From positions 105,608 through 169,607 of the forward strand of contig JAPSLO010000014.1 of the NCBI GenBank assembly GCA_031180725.1: a DNA stretch of 64,000 nt, read 5' to 3'. Below, one piece after another: positions 16,851 through 25,723 of this stretch (positions are counted from its first letter, which is position 1; the number at the start of each line of letters is the position of its first letter). The notes beneath the pieces were generated by a model. The model saw only the letters and a program-made list of their open reading frames with translations. It was not told where the DNA came from and did not search any database. The DNA is from Roseomonas sp. (GTDB lineage Bacteria; Pseudomonadota; Alphaproteobacteria; Acetobacterales; Acetobacteraceae). A program made the position numbers and the translations under genes.

Positions 16851-17315
16851 ATGGACAGTGGGATGCGCATACTGCCGATCGCCTTCACGCCGCATGTGGC
16901 GACGGTGGCCGCTTGGCTGCACGCCGAGTGGTGGGCCGAGGACGGCTGGAAGCTGGAGGACACGATCCGATTCCTGCGCGAGGCCGAAGGCCCCGCCGCG
17001 CCCTGCTGCTTCGTGGCGGAGGAGGAGGGCTGCCCGCTCGGCACCGCGACCTTCGATACGGAAGACCTGCCGAGCCGGCGCGATCTCTCGCCTTGGCTCG
17101 CTTCGGTCCTGGTTGCGCCGGCGCATCGGCGCCGCGGCGTCGCCTCTGCCCTCGTCGCGCATGTGGAGCAGGCAGCGCGACGCCAGGGTCACCGGCGGCT
17201 CTGGCTGTTTACCGGAGACTGCGCGCCCTTCTATGCCGCGCGCGGCTGGGCGAAGGCTGGAATGGAGGAATGGCGCGGGCGCCCGGTGACGCTGATGGCG
17301 AAGGACCTGGCCTGA
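16851..17315 (+). CDS. GNAT-family N-acetyltransferase
   Basis: A 154-aa protein with the GNAT core: ASVLVAPAHRRRGVASALVAHVEQAARR (about 82-109) contains the R/Q-x-x-G-x-A acetyl-CoA loop, and the C-terminal FYAARGWAKAGMEEWRGRPVTLMAKDL is typical of small-molecule acetyltransferases. The substrate is unknown. The ATG has GAGGGG 9 bp upstream; an ATG 12 bp inside is also possible. It is divergent from the lipoprotein gene. Confidence 0.85.
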   Translation: MDSGMRILPIAFTPHVATVAAWLHAEWWAEDGWKLEDTIRFLREAEGPAAPCCFVAEEEGCPLGTATFDTEDLPSRRDLSPWLASVLVAPAHRRRGVASALVAHVEQAARRQGHRRLWLFTGDCAPFYAARGWAKAGMEEWRGRPVTLMAKDLA

Positions 17316-17442
17316 CCCATTCCTGGCGCAATCGGCCTTGCCTCCGCCGTCCGAGGGTGCGGACCAAGGACATCGCGCGGCCGGGATGCACCCCAGCAAA
17401 GGTTCATACCGGCCGAGGCAGACAACCTGACCGGTCCGTGCT

Positions 17443-17448
17443 TAGCAT
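17443..17448 (+). promoter_or_regulatory. TAGCAT -10-like element for the sixA gene
   Basis: TAGCAT ends 9 bp before the ATG and no Shine-Dalgarno sequence is present, so a leaderless or nearly leaderless transcript is possible. No clear -35 is seen. Weak prediction. Confidence 0.3.
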
Positions 17449-17457
17449 CCCCGCATC

Positions 17458-18015
17458 ATGCGACAGTTGCTGCTGCTGCGGCATGCCAAGTCCTCCTGGG
17501 ATGATCCGCGCCTGCCCGACCATGCCCGTCCGCTCAATGCCCGCGGGCGGCGCAATGCCGCCGCCATGGCGGATGCGATGCGCGAGCTGGGCCTGGTGCC
17601 GGACATCGTGCTCGTCTCCTCGGCCCGCCGTACGCTCCAGACGCTGGAGGCGCTCTCGCCCATCGAGGGATCGCCGCTGGTGGAGCCGATGGATGCGCTC
17701 TACCTCGCCCCCTGGCCTGCGCTGCTGGAAGTGCTGCGCGGCGTGCGTGAGACGGCCCGCAGCGTGCTGCTGATCGGCCACAATCCGGGCCTGCACGAGC
17801 TGGCCATGGCGCTGGCCGGCCCGGCCGCCATGGCCGGCGGCACGCCCACGGCGCGGCGCCTGGCCGAGAGCTACCCGACGGCCGCGCTGACCGAGTTCAG
17901 TGTCGCCCTGCCCTGGCGCCTGCTGGAGCCGGGCGGCGGGCGGCTGATGCGCTTTCTCGCCCCGGCCGACCTGCCGGCGGCCGAGGCCGGCGACGGGCTG
18001 GAAGGCGCCGTCTGA
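17458..18015 (+). CDS. sixA: SixA-type histidine phosphatase
   Basis: A 185-aa branch-1 histidine phosphatase. The catalytic LLLRHAKSSWDDP lies at residues 5-17 (His9 as the nucleophile), VSSARRTLQT near 53 supplies the second arginine, and LLIGHNPGLHEL near 103 the second histidine. SixA dephosphorylates phosphohistidine, for example on HPt or PTS proteins. It is 2 bp from the CHAD gene start, which suggests a joint role with a polyphosphate-binding protein. Confidence 0.87.
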   Translation: MRQLLLLRHAKSSWDDPRLPDHARPLNARGRRNAAAMADAMRELGLVPDIVLVSSARRTLQTLEALSPIEGSPLVEPMDALYLAPWPALLEVLRGVRETARSVLLIGHNPGLHELAMALAGPAAMAGGTPTARRLAESYPTAALTEFSVALPWRLLEPGGGRLMRFLAPADLPAAEAGDGLEGAV

Positions 18016-18017
18016 CC

Positions 18018-19499
18018 ATGGCCGAGCACAAGGTGGCGCTGGAGGCCGAGCTGCCGGCGGCCGCGGCGGAGACGCTGCCCCGCGGGCGGGAGATGGCGGT
18101 GCTGCGCGATGCCCGCGGCCGCAGCACGCCGGTCGCGCTTACCTGGCTGGACAGCGCCGACGGCGTGCTGGCCGCCCAGGGGCTGGCCCTGGAACAGCCG
18201 CAGCGCGGGCCACGCCGCCTGCTGGTCAGCCTGCCGCCGCCAGGGACCTTCTGGTGCCCGGGCAGCCCCGCGGCAGAATTGGCGCGCCTGGCGCCCGACG
18301 AAGTGCCGGAAGAAGCGGCCGACCGGCCTCTGCTGCCGATGGCCAGCTTCCTGGGCCGGGCGACCCGCCTGCCACTTCGGGGTGGTATGGAGGCAGTGCT
18401 GCTGCGCGGTGCGCTGCGTGGCGTGACGCGGGAGATGCCGGTTGCGCGCCTGATCCTGTCTGGCCCCGCCGGGGCGGTGCCGGAAGCCATGCTGGCTCTT
18501 GCCGAGACCGCGCCCCTGCTGCCGCCTCGATTGAGCCTGGCCGAGCAGGCCCGCGCCCTGGCACGAGAGGAAGCGGCGCGCCCGCGCCGCCAGGGCGCAC
18601 CCCGCCTGACCGCCGAGGTGGGGGTGGAAGAGGCGCTGACACTGGCGCTTGGCCATCTGGTGGACGTGATGCTGTGGCACGCCCCGGCCGCGGCGGATGG
18701 GACGACGCCCGAGGGCGTTCATCAGACGCGGGTGGCGATCCGCCGCCTGCGCTCCCTGCTGCGCGCCTTCCGCCCGGCCTGCGACGGCGCCGCGCTGCGC
18801 AGGCTGGATGCGACGGTAAAGGAGATCGCCAGCGCACTCGGGCCGGCGCGGGATTGGGATGTCTGGCTCGGCGGGCTGGGCGCGGAGCTGGCCAAGGCGC
18901 TGCCCGACGAGTCCCGCATCGCCGCCCTGCTGGCGGCGGCGCGGGAGAAGCGCGAGGCGGCCTATGCCGCGCTGCGCCCCGTACTGGCCGGCCCTGTGCT
19001 GCGCCAAGCGGCCTGGCAGGCGGTGGCAGCGATTCAAGACCGCCCCTGGCGCAGGGAGGAGGATGCCGAGGCAGCGGCGGCGCGCGAGGCACGGCTGGAG
19101 GATTTCGCCGCGGGGCTGCTGGAGAAGCGCTGGCGCAAGCTGGCGGAGGCCGGGGCGGAGATCGACGGCCTGCCGGATGCGGAATTCCACGCGCTGCGCA
19201 TCCAGGCCAAGCGGATGCGCTACGCGGCGGAACTCTTCGCGCCGCTCTGGGGGCGGAAGAAGGGCAGGCGTTTCCTATCCCGCCTAGCGGAGGTGCAGGA
19301 CGCCTTCGGCCTGGCGAACGACGCGGTGGTGGCACGGGGGCTGATGGGGCTGCTGGCGCCGCGCGGGGCCGGGACTCTGGCCTGGGCGGTGGGCGCGGCC
19401 GAAGGCTGGGCGCTGGCCCGGGCGCGTCGCGCGCGCAGCAAAGCGACCTCCGCCTGGAAGGAACTTCTCGATTGTGAAGTCTTTTGGGATCAAGACTGA
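18018..19499 (+). CDS. CYTH-like/CHAD-domain protein
   Basis: A 493-aa protein. The first 190 residues resemble a degenerate CYTH/triphosphate-tunnel domain (opening EHKVALEAELP, but few of the acidic and basic tunnel residues). The C-terminal two thirds are a CHAD domain: GVHQTRVAIRRLRSLLRAFRP near 233, RDWDVWL near 275 and ALRIQAKRMRYAAELF near 393, with the conserved histidines and basic helices that bind polyphosphate. CHAD proteins bind inorganic polyphosphate granules; no catalytic activity is expected from CHAD. It is adjacent to sixA and only 52 bp upstream of the nuclease-like gene. Confidence 0.85.
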   Translation: MAEHKVALEAELPAAAAETLPRGREMAVLRDARGRSTPVALTWLDSADGVLAAQGLALEQPQRGPRRLLVSLPPPGTFWCPGSPAAELARLAPDEVPEEAADRPLLPMASFLGRATRLPLRGGMEAVLLRGALRGVTREMPVARLILSGPAGAVPEAMLALAETAPLLPPRLSLAEQARALAREEAARPRRQGAPRLTAEVGVEEALTLALGHLVDVMLWHAPAAADGTTPEGVHQTRVAIRRLRSLLRAFRPACDGAALRRLDATVKEIASALGPARDWDVWLGGLGAELAKALPDESRIAALLAAAREKREAAYAALRPVLAGPVLRQAAWQAVAAIQDRPWRREEDAEAAAAREARLEDFAAGLLEKRWRKLAEAGAEIDGLPDAEFHALRIQAKRMRYAAELFAPLWGRKKGRRFLSRLAEVQDAFGLANDAVVARGLMGLLAPRGAGTLAWAVGAAEGWALARARRARSKATSAWKELLDCEVFWDQD

Positions 19500-19551
19500 A
19501 GGTTAACGCAGCAAGAATCGCGCCACGATACGGAATGCTTGCATCCGCGCC

Positions 19552-20163
19552 GTGCGCCGGGCTACCCGTAGAGCCTCCACACAAAGACGTGATGGTCCCG
19601 TGCTCCGAAAGCGTCGCATCTTCCGCCCCGCTGCCACTCAGCGAAGCTGGCGCACGCCTCTGGTCGCCGTCTCGGTCACGTTGCTGGCGGCGATGGCCTC
19701 CGGACTCGGCCTGCCCACGGACCTGATGGGGTCCGCCCCGCGACAGCAGGATTGGTCCGCCCTGGCCCCGGAAGTGCGGGTGGTGGATGGCGAGACGCTG
19801 CGCCTTGGTGACCGCACGCTGCGCTTGGCGAAGATCGACGCGCCGGAACGCGGCCAGGCTTGCGGCGATGCGGCCGGCCGGTGGTTCGATTGCGGCGCCG
19901 CGGCAGCCGAGGCGCTGTCGCGCCTGGTCAATGGCCGCTCCGTGGTCTGCCTGGTTTCCGGCCGCGACCGCTTCGGGCGCGGCCTCGGCATCTGCACCGC
20001 GGGCGGAGTGCCGCTGAATGCCGGGCTGGTCGGGGCCGGCTGGGCACTTGCTCAGGACGATGACCCGGAGATGGTGCCGCTGGAGCAGGAAGCCCGGCGC
20101 GGCGCACGCGGCCTCTGGGCTGGCGGCTTCACTCCGCCGGAGGATTGGCGCCGCCGTAATTGA
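19552..20163 (+). CDS. thermonuclease-like (SNase-family) protein
   Basis: A 203-aa protein with an N-terminal basic region and one hydrophobic helix (about 34-55: PLVAVSVTLLAAMASGLGL), followed by a staphylococcal-nuclease fold. VVDGETLRLG and LRLAKIDAPERGQ (about 78-103) hold the catalytic Arg-Asp-Glu pattern, and RDRFGRGLG near 142 the second catalytic arginine. It would cut nucleic acid at the membrane or in the periplasm. The start is uncertain: GTG 19552 or GTG 19600, neither with a clear ribosome site. Confidence 0.8.
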   Translation: MRRATRRASTQRRDGPVLRKRRIFRPAATQRSWRTPLVAVSVTLLAAMASGLGLPTDLMGSAPRQQDWSALAPEVRVVDGETLRLGDRTLRLAKIDAPERGQACGDAAGRWFDCGAAAAEALSRLVNGRSVVCLVSGRDRFGRGLGICTAGGVPLNAGLVGAGWALAQDDDPEMVPLEQEARRGARGLWAGGFTPPEDWRRRN

Positions 20164-20220
20164 CCGGGACGGGCGGGTCACAAAGCATCAACAACTGGCC
20201 AGTGTTGAAGGGGGCGCACG

Positions 20221-20250
20221 TTGCCAACGCGGCAGCCCCGCTCCTATCTT
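20221..20250 (+). promoter_or_regulatory. probable sigma-70 promoter of gltA
   Basis: TTGCCA (20221-20226), 18-bp spacer, TATCTT (20245-20250), 56 bp before the gltA start. Just upstream, at 20194-20203, is the perfect 10-bp palindrome ACTGGCCAGT, a possible operator. Confidence 0.45.
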
Positions 20251-20306
20251 GCAGCGCATCATAACGGCGCCGCGAGCATGTGCCGCCAGCCTTGAGGAAG
20301 CAGATC

Positions 20307-21614
20307 ATGGCCACCACACCCAAGGGCTCAGTTACCTTCACGCTCGACGGCACGAACCGAAGCACCAAGCTTCCGGTGCACGGCGGCACCATCGGCCCGG
20401 ATGTGGTGGACATCCGCAAGCTCTACGCCGATCTGGGCGTCTTCACCTTCGACCCCGGTTATGGCGAGACGGCGAGCTGCGAGAGCCAGATCACCTACAT
20501 CGACGGCGACGAGGGCGTGCTGCTGTACCGCGGCTACCCGATCGAGCAGCTGGCGGAGAAGTCCGACTTCATCGAGGTCTGCTATCTGCTGATGAATGGC
20601 GAGCTGCCGACGGCGAAGCAGCTGGCCGAGTTCAAGCAGGGCGTCACGCGCCACACGATGGTGCATGAGCAGATCCGCCGCTTCTTCGATGGCTTCCGCC
20701 GCGACGCGCACCCGATGGCGGTGATGTGCGGCGTGGTGGGCGCGCTGGCTGCGTTCTACCACGACAACCTCGACATCAACGACCCAGAGCAGCGCCGCAT
20801 CGCGGCCTTCCGCCTGATCGCGAAGGTGCCGACCATCGCGGCGATGGCCTACAAATACTCGCTCGGCCAGCCCTTCGTGTACCCGCGCAACGACCTCGAT
20901 TACGCGGCCAACTTCCTGTACATGCTGAACGCAGTGCCGGCGGAGCCCTACAATGTCTCTCCCGTGCTCTCGCGCGCCATGGACCGCATCCTGGTGCTGC
21001 ACGCCGACCATGAGCAGAACGCCTCCACCTCCACGGTGCGGCTGGCGGGCTCCACGGGCGCCAATCCCTTCGCCTGCATCGCCGCAGGCATCGCGGCGCT
21101 GTGGGGTCCGGCGCATGGCGGGGCGAACGAGGCGGTGCTGAAGATGCTCGGCGAGATCGAGCATCCGAGGAACATCCCCGCCTTCATCGAGAAGGTGAAG
21201 GACAAGAACTCCAACGTGAAGCTCATGGGCTTCGGGCACCGGGTCTACAAGAACTTCGACCCGCGCGCGAAGATCATGCAGAAGACCTGCCATGAGGTGC
21301 TGGGCGAGCTCGGCATCACCGACGAGCCGCTGCTGGACCTGGCGATGGAGCTGGAGCGGATCGCTCTGTCGGACGACTACTTCGTCAGCCGCAAGCTGTA
21401 CCCGAACGTGGACTTCTATTCGGGCATCATCCTGAAGGCGATGGGCATCCCTACCAGCATGTTCACCGTGATCTTCGCGGTGGCCCGCACCGTGGGCTGG
21501 GTGAGCCAGTGGAAGGAGATGATCGAGGATCCGGCGCAGCGCATCGGCCGGCCGCGCCAGATCTACACGGGCCCTGCGCGGCGCGATTACGTGCCGGTGG
21601 ACACCCGCGCCTGA
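20307..21614 (+). CDS. gltA: citrate synthase, type II
   Basis: A 435-aa citrate synthase that condenses acetyl-CoA with oxaloacetate as the first step of the TCA cycle. The three catalytic residues are in place: His in [11 protein letters not shown] (near 275), His in [15 protein letters not shown] (near 310) and Asp in [10 protein letters not shown] (near 368). The long N-terminal beta domain ([19 protein letters not shown]) marks the hexameric Gram-negative type. ATG 20307 follows GAGGA at the right spacing. A single-gene transcript is likely: its own promoter-like sequence lies upstream and tandem hairpins downstream. Confidence 0.97.
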   Translation: MATTPKGSVTFTLDGTNRSTKLPVHGGTIGPDVVDIRKLYADLGVFTFDPGYGETASCESQITYIDGDEGVLLYRGYPIEQLAEKSDFIEVCYLLMNGELPTAKQLAEFKQGVTRHTMVHEQIRRFFDGFRRDAHPMAVMCGVVGALAAFYHDNLDINDPEQRRIAAFRLIAKVPTIAAMAYKYSLGQPFVYPRNDLDYAANFLYMLNAVPAEPYNVSPVLSRAMDRILVLHADHEQNASTSTVRLAGSTGANPFACIAAGIAALWGPAHGGANEAVLKMLGEIEHPRNIPAFIEKVKDKNSNVKLMGFGHRVYKNFDPRAKIMQKTCHEVLGELGITDEPLLDLAMELERIALSDDYFVSRKLYPNVDFYSGIILKAMGIPTSMFTVIFAVARTVGWVSQWKEMIEDPAQRIGRPRQIYTGPARRDYVPVDTRA

Positions 21615-21620
21615 GTCGCC

Positions 21621-21643
21621 GGCCGGCGGGCTTCCCGCCGGCC
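21621..21643 (+). terminator. hairpin directly after gltA
   Basis: A perfect 10-bp GC stem: GGCCGGCGGG (21621-21630), loop CTT, CCCGCCGGCC (21634-21643). There is no U-tract. It probably works together with the second hairpin 20 bp later. Confidence 0.6.
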
Positions 21644-21664
21644 CATCCCGCTCCGGGCTTCGCG

Positions 21665-21696
21665 AAGGCCCCGTCCGCATCCGCGGGCGGGGCCTT
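21665..21696 (+). terminator. probable Rho-independent terminator of gltA
   Basis: A 14-bp stem with one G-T pair: AAGGCCCCGTCCGC (21665-21678), loop ATCC, GCGGGCGGGGCCTT (21683-21696), ending in CTT. The GGGGCCTT arm is the usual alphaproteobacterial terminator shape. Confidence 0.75.
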
Positions 21697-21981
21697 CTGC
21701 CGTTCCAGGCCCGGCACAGGCGGTGAACTCGTAAGGGATCTGAAAAAGACCGGGCAAATATTTGAATTCGTATAGTCCTGCTAGTCAGAATCCCAGCCTG
21801 TGAGTCCTCATCCGGGGTGTGGACGAGTCCCATGCCATTCACGTTTTGGCCGCATTTCCCGCTTGTCCAGCAACCGGAAGCTGTATTTTTTGCGGCAACT
21901 GTTAAAATCCTCTTGAACACAACGCACCGCTCTGGAATCGTTCTCTACGTAGGGTTGATATCCAAAGAAGGATTAAAACCG
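21697..21981. other. AT-rich intergenic leader upstream of the unknown 214-aa protein
   Basis: About 285 bp that are visibly more AT-rich than the surroundings, with A/T runs (around 21740-21775 and 21875-21930). A direct repeat GAGTCC occurs at 21802-21807 and 21825-21830. An in-frame extension upstream of the chosen ATG exists but has no ribosome site and an atypical composition. It is probably regulatory. No known riboswitch or ribozyme could be matched. Confidence 0.5.
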
Positions 21982-22626
21982 ATGCGCGCAGAGTCGCGTG
22001 TCCATACGGACAAACCGCTCGACCAGCTGGTGCGCCGCCGGCTCGCCCAATGGCCCCAGAGGCCGCCCGGCGCGCCGCGCACGCCACGCCAGCCAGGCAC
22101 CTGGCTGAAGGCCAGGCCGGGCGACAGCCTGCTGGGCCAGCCTTTCCTCAAGCTGCCGGGCAGCAACACCTTCCGGACGATCCCGGACGGGCTCTGGCTG
22201 CATTTCAGCCCGGACCCGGAAGACCGCTGGGCGGATATCCTCTGCATCGAGGCCTGCGGCACGGTGCCCAATCTTCAGGACAAGCGGGCACGCTTCGCCC
22301 CCTCCACCTCCTCGCTGCTGGTGGTCTGCCCGCTGCGCTGGATGCTGGAACCGGTGCAGCCCAACGATCCCACGCCGCGCTGGCACCTCATTAAACTGCT
22401 GCGCGAGGAGCCGATGGAGCCGCTGGTGCTGCCGGTGCGCGACATCCGCGTGCTCTATGGGCTCAAGGCACGGCACTATGCCTCCGTCGCCAAGTGCCAG
22501 GTGCCGCATCCGCACGAGTACTTCTGCCCCATGGAGGCGCTAACGGCGGAGCGCGGCTTTGAGGACCCGGCCATGGCCGCCCTGATCGGGCGCGCCTCCG
22601 CCGCGGCGAATTTCATGTATCCCTGA
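21982..22626 (+). CDS. unrecognised 214-aa protein
   Basis: I do not recognise this protein. ATG 21982 has AAGAAGGA 10 bp upstream. The N-terminal 50 residues are basic and proline-rich. The rest looks like a compact globular domain: GDSLLGQPFLKLPGSN, LWLHFSPDPEDRWADILCIE, ACGTVPNLQDKRARFAPSTS, HLIKLLREEP and RDIRVLYGLKARHYASVAKC. A D-x13-Q-x-K arrangement (WADILC...NLQDK) recalls a PD-(D/E)xK-type core, but that is weak. There is no signal peptide or membrane helix. Codon use is like that of its neighbours, but the leader before it is AT-rich. No operon partner is close. Confidence 0.7.
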   Translation: MRAESRVHTDKPLDQLVRRRLAQWPQRPPGAPRTPRQPGTWLKARPGDSLLGQPFLKLPGSNTFRTIPDGLWLHFSPDPEDRWADILCIEACGTVPNLQDKRARFAPSTSSLLVVCPLRWMLEPVQPNDPTPRWHLIKLLREEPMEPLVLPVRDIRVLYGLKARHYASVAKCQVPHPHEYFCPMEALTAERGFEDPAMAALIGRASAAANFMYP

Positions 22627-22809
22627 CACCCATCGGCGGCCGCCTCCCCCATCCGCGCCGGGGGCCGGCCGCCAGCCGGCCGGCGCGATTGCAACAACTT
22701 CTTCACATCGCCCCCCTGCCGCCGCGCCGAAACCGCGGCTAGGTCCCTTTCCGCGACGGCCATGGATCGGCCATCCGGGCGCCGCGCCGCGAGAAGAGAG
22801 GACAGACGC

Positions 22810-23805
22810 ATGAACAGGCGCCAATTCGGTCTTGCCGCGGCTGGCCTGGCCATGCCGGCGCTGGGGACGCGCGGCGCCAGCGGGCAGGGCATCGCCGGCA
22901 GCCTGGTGCTCTACACTTCCCAGCTCGAACCCGATGCGGCTGGCACGGTGGAAGCCTTCCGGCGGCTGCACCCGGGGGTGCAGGTGGAATGGATCCGTGG
23001 CGGCACAGGCCAAATCATGACTCGCCTGCGCGCCGAGATCGCCGCCGGCAGCCCGCGCCCCGACATCCTGCTGCTGGCCGACAGTCTGACCTTCGAAACG
23101 CTGAAGGCCGAGGGCCGCCTGCGCCTGAGCCCGGAGGTGGAGGCTGGCGCCATCCCGGCCGAGCACCTGGACGCGGGCCGCGCTTATTTCGGCACGAAGC
23201 TGATCACCACCGGCATCATGCACCACACCCGTGCGCCCTTCGTGCCGAAGCGCTGGGCCAATCTGCTGGATGCCCGCGCACGCAACCAGGTGGCCATGCC
23301 TTCCCCCGCCGTTTCCGGCGCGGCGGCCATCCATCTGACGGCGCTGGTGCAGAACCCGGCGCTCGGCTGGTCCTATGTGGAGCGGCTGCTGCAGAACGGC
23401 GCCCAGGCGCGCGGCGGCAATGGCCCGGTGATGCAGGCGGTGGCGGGCGCCGAGCGCGCCTTCGGCATTGCCATCGACTACCTGCCAATTCGCGAGGCGC
23501 GCAACGGCGCGCCGGTGCGCTTCATCTTCCCTGAGGATGGCGTCTCCGCCATCACCGAGCCGGCGGCGATCCTCTCCACGGCGCGCAATGTGCCGGCGGC
23601 CATCGCCTTCATGAACTTCCTGCTCTCCCGCGAAGGACAGGAGCTGGCGGCCCGCCAGGGCTTCCTGCCGGCCGCGCCCGATGTCGCGCCGCCGCCCGGC
23701 TTCCCCGATCCGCGCAGCATCCACGTGATGCCTTTCGACGCCGCAGCCGCCGCACGTGACCAGGCCGAGATCCTGCGCCGCTTTGCGCAACTCGCCGGGG
23801 GGTAG
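22810..23805 (+). CDS. iron(III)-type ABC transporter substrate-binding protein
   Basis: A 331-aa periplasmic binding protein of the FbpA/AfuA type. A Tat-like leader MNRRQFGLAAAGLAMPALG is followed by the mature start GSLVLYTSQLEPDAAGTVEAF. Later come EWIRGGTGQIMTRLRAE and FIFPEDGVSAITEPAAIL, which is the conserved family pattern. Such proteins bind ferric iron, and relatives bind phosphonates or thiamine, so the ligand is uncertain. The ATG has GAGAGGA upstream. The permease gene follows 60 bp later. Confidence 0.85.
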   Translation: MNRRQFGLAAAGLAMPALGTRGASGQGIAGSLVLYTSQLEPDAAGTVEAFRRLHPGVQVEWIRGGTGQIMTRLRAEIAAGSPRPDILLLADSLTFETLKAEGRLRLSPEVEAGAIPAEHLDAGRAYFGTKLITTGIMHHTRAPFVPKRWANLLDARARNQVAMPSPAVSGAAAIHLTALVQNPALGWSYVERLLQNGAQARGGNGPVMQAVAGAERAFGIAIDYLPIREARNGAPVRFIFPEDGVSAITEPAAILSTARNVPAAIAFMNFLLSREGQELAARQGFLPAAPDVAPPPGFPDPRSIHVMPFDAAAAARDQAEILRRFAQLAGG

Positions 23806-23865
23806 GGCTTCCCCGGCCCCAGGGATTGGGGGAGAGAGCGGGCGCAATTCTCCTGCCGGTCCGAG

Positions 23866-25515
23866 TTGAACAGCGCCGCCACCTCCCGCCCGCTCGTCGT
23901 CCTGGCTGCCGCCTGGCTTCTGCTGATCGGCGCGGCACCATTGCTGCGCCTCCTGGCCGAGGCGCTGGCCGGCTCGGCCCTGGCTGAGACCTTCCGGGAC
24001 CCCGGTGTCTGGCGGGCGGCGGGGCGTTCGCTGCTGGTGGCGGGGGGCGCTGCGGTGCTGGCCTGCCTCCTCGGCGCGGCGCTCGCCTGGGCATTGCTGC
24101 TGCGCGGATTGCCGGCACGGCGCATCCTGCTCTTCCTGGCCGTGCTGCCGGCGCTGATCCCGGCGCAGGTGATGGCGCTGGGCTGGATCCAGGCCAGCGG
24201 ACCCGCCTCTCCCCTCCTGTTGGCACTCGGGCTGGCGCCGCCGATCGGGACGCCGAACGCGGCCTATGGCCCGGGCGGCATCATCCTGTTGCTGGCCGTG
24301 CAGGGCGCGCCGCTGGTGATGCTGGCCATCGCCGCACTGCTGCGCCGCGTGCCAGGGGAAGTGGTGCTGGCCGCTCGGGGCCTTGGCGCCTCGCCGGAGG
24401 CGGCGCTGCGCCGCGCAGTCTGGCCGCTGCTGGCGCCGGGGCTGCTGGCGGGGGCGGGCCTCGCCTATGTGGCGGCGCTGGGCAATTTCGGCGTCGCCGC
24501 GCTGCTCGGCATCCCGGCCCGCTACACGTTGCTGCCGGTGCTGATCTGGCAGCGCCTGTCCACCGGCGGAGCCGGCGCGCTGGCACAGGCGGCGGCGCTG
24601 GCCCTGCTGCTGGCCGCCATGGCCGCGCCGGCCCTGCTGCTGCAGGCGCTGGCGGCGCGCCGGGCGCCGGCTGCCGGGCGGCTGGCCTTCGCGCCAGTAC
24701 CATTGCCCCCACCCGGGCGGCTGGCCGCGCTGCTGGGATTGGCGCTCTACCTGGGCGCGGTGGTGGCGGTGCCATTGGCGGCCCTGCTGGCCGCGGCGCT
24801 CGTACCGGCCATGGGGGTGGAGCTCTCGGCCGAGACCCTCACCTGGCGGCACTTCGCCCAGGCGCTGTCGCCCGCCGCCCACACCGGGCGGGCCTTCGGC
24901 AACTCGCTGCTGCTGAGCCTGGGCGCGGCGGTGCTGCTGGCGCTGGCGGCGCTGCCCATCGCGCTGGCGTTGCGCGCCCGCGCCGTGCGTCTGGCCAGCA
25001 CCGGCGCCGACCTGCCCTATGCGCTGCCCGGCGCCTGCACCGGCGTCGCGGCCATCCTGGTGGTACTGACGTTGCCGGGTGGTGGCGCGGCTTATGGCAC
25101 GCTGGGGCTGATCCTGTTCGCCTATCTCACCCGCTTTCAGGCCCTGGCGCTGCGGCCGGCGGCGGCGGCCGCAGCGCGGCTGGATCCCACACTGGACGAG
25201 GCGGCGCGCGGCATGGGCGCCGGGCTGGTGCGGCGCATCCTGCAGGTCCATCTGCCGCCGCTGGCGCCAGCCCTGGCGGCCGGCGGAATCCTGGTGGCGT
25301 TGACGGCTGTGAACGAGGTGACCGTCTCCTCCCTGCTGTATGGGCCGGGCACCCAGACGCTGGGCGTGCTGGTCTTCGGATTGCAGGAAAGCGGGCAGTC
25401 GCCGCTGGCCGCGGCCGTCTCCTGCCTTGCGCTGGCGCTGATGGCCGGGCTGATGGCAGCCGCCACCCTGGCGGCGCGCAGGCTGCCAGCCGGCACCCTG
25501 CCCTGGCGGCCCTGA
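23866..25515 (+). CDS. ABC transporter permease, FbpB/AfuB-type (two fused permease halves)
   Basis: A 549-aa inner-membrane protein with about 12 helices and two binding-protein-dependent-transport permease domains, each with an EAA-like loop: VVLAARGLGASPEAALRRAVWP near 166 and DEAARGMGAGLVRRILQVHLP near 445. This double-length form is typical of ferric-iron permeases. TTG start, 60 bp after the binding-protein stop. No ATPase gene (FbpC) is next to it; the following gene is rsmB, so the ATPase must be encoded elsewhere or shared. Confidence 0.88.
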   Translation: MNSAATSRPLVVLAAAWLLLIGAAPLLRLLAEALAGSALAETFRDPGVWRAAGRSLLVAGGAAVLACLLGAALAWALLLRGLPARRILLFLAVLPALIPAQVMALGWIQASGPASPLLLALGLAPPIGTPNAAYGPGGIILLLAVQGAPLVMLAIAALLRRVPGEVVLAARGLGASPEAALRRAVWPLLAPGLLAGAGLAYVAALGNFGVAALLGIPARYTLLPVLIWQRLSTGGAGALAQAAALALLLAAMAAPALLLQALAARRAPAAGRLAFAPVPLPPPGRLAALLGLALYLGAVVAVPLAALLAAALVPAMGVELSAETLTWRHFAQALSPAAHTGRAFGNSLLLSLGAAVLLALAALPIALALRARAVRLASTGADLPYALPGACTGVAAILVVLTLPGGGAAYGTLGLILFAYLTRFQALALRPAAAAAARLDPTLDEAARGMGAGLVRRILQVHLPPLAPALAAGGILVALTAVNEVTVSSLLYGPGTQTLGVLVFGLQESGQSPLAAAVSCLALALMAGLMAAATLAARRLPAGTLPWRP

Positions 25516-25723
25516 TGCAGCCTCCCCTGCCCCAGGCGCCGCCGAGACCTGCGCGCACCGCACGGCCGGCAGCTTGCGCTTCGCCGGGCCCGGCGCGAGC
25601 ATCCGGCCTTCACGGCAACGCCGACACAGGCTTTCACGAAACAATGTCAGTTCATCACGGTCGCCGGGCCACCGCGGTCGTCTTCATCAGCCATGGCGCA
25701 GCGCGCGCCGGTCTGCCCGCCAC

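Noticed and set aside
21795..21835. Sequence resembling part of a hammerhead ribozyme (GTCC...GGACGA)
   Set aside because: The core CTGATGA and GAAA elements and a third stem are not present; only a short GTCC/GGAC pairing is seen.
20328..21920. 530-codon frame antisense to gltA
   Set aside because: Valine/arginine-rich shadow; gltA is unmistakable on the plus strand.
22540..25644. About 1000-codon frame opposite the binding protein and permease
   Set aside because: Low-complexity Gln/Arg/Gly content; an antisense shadow of the permease gene.
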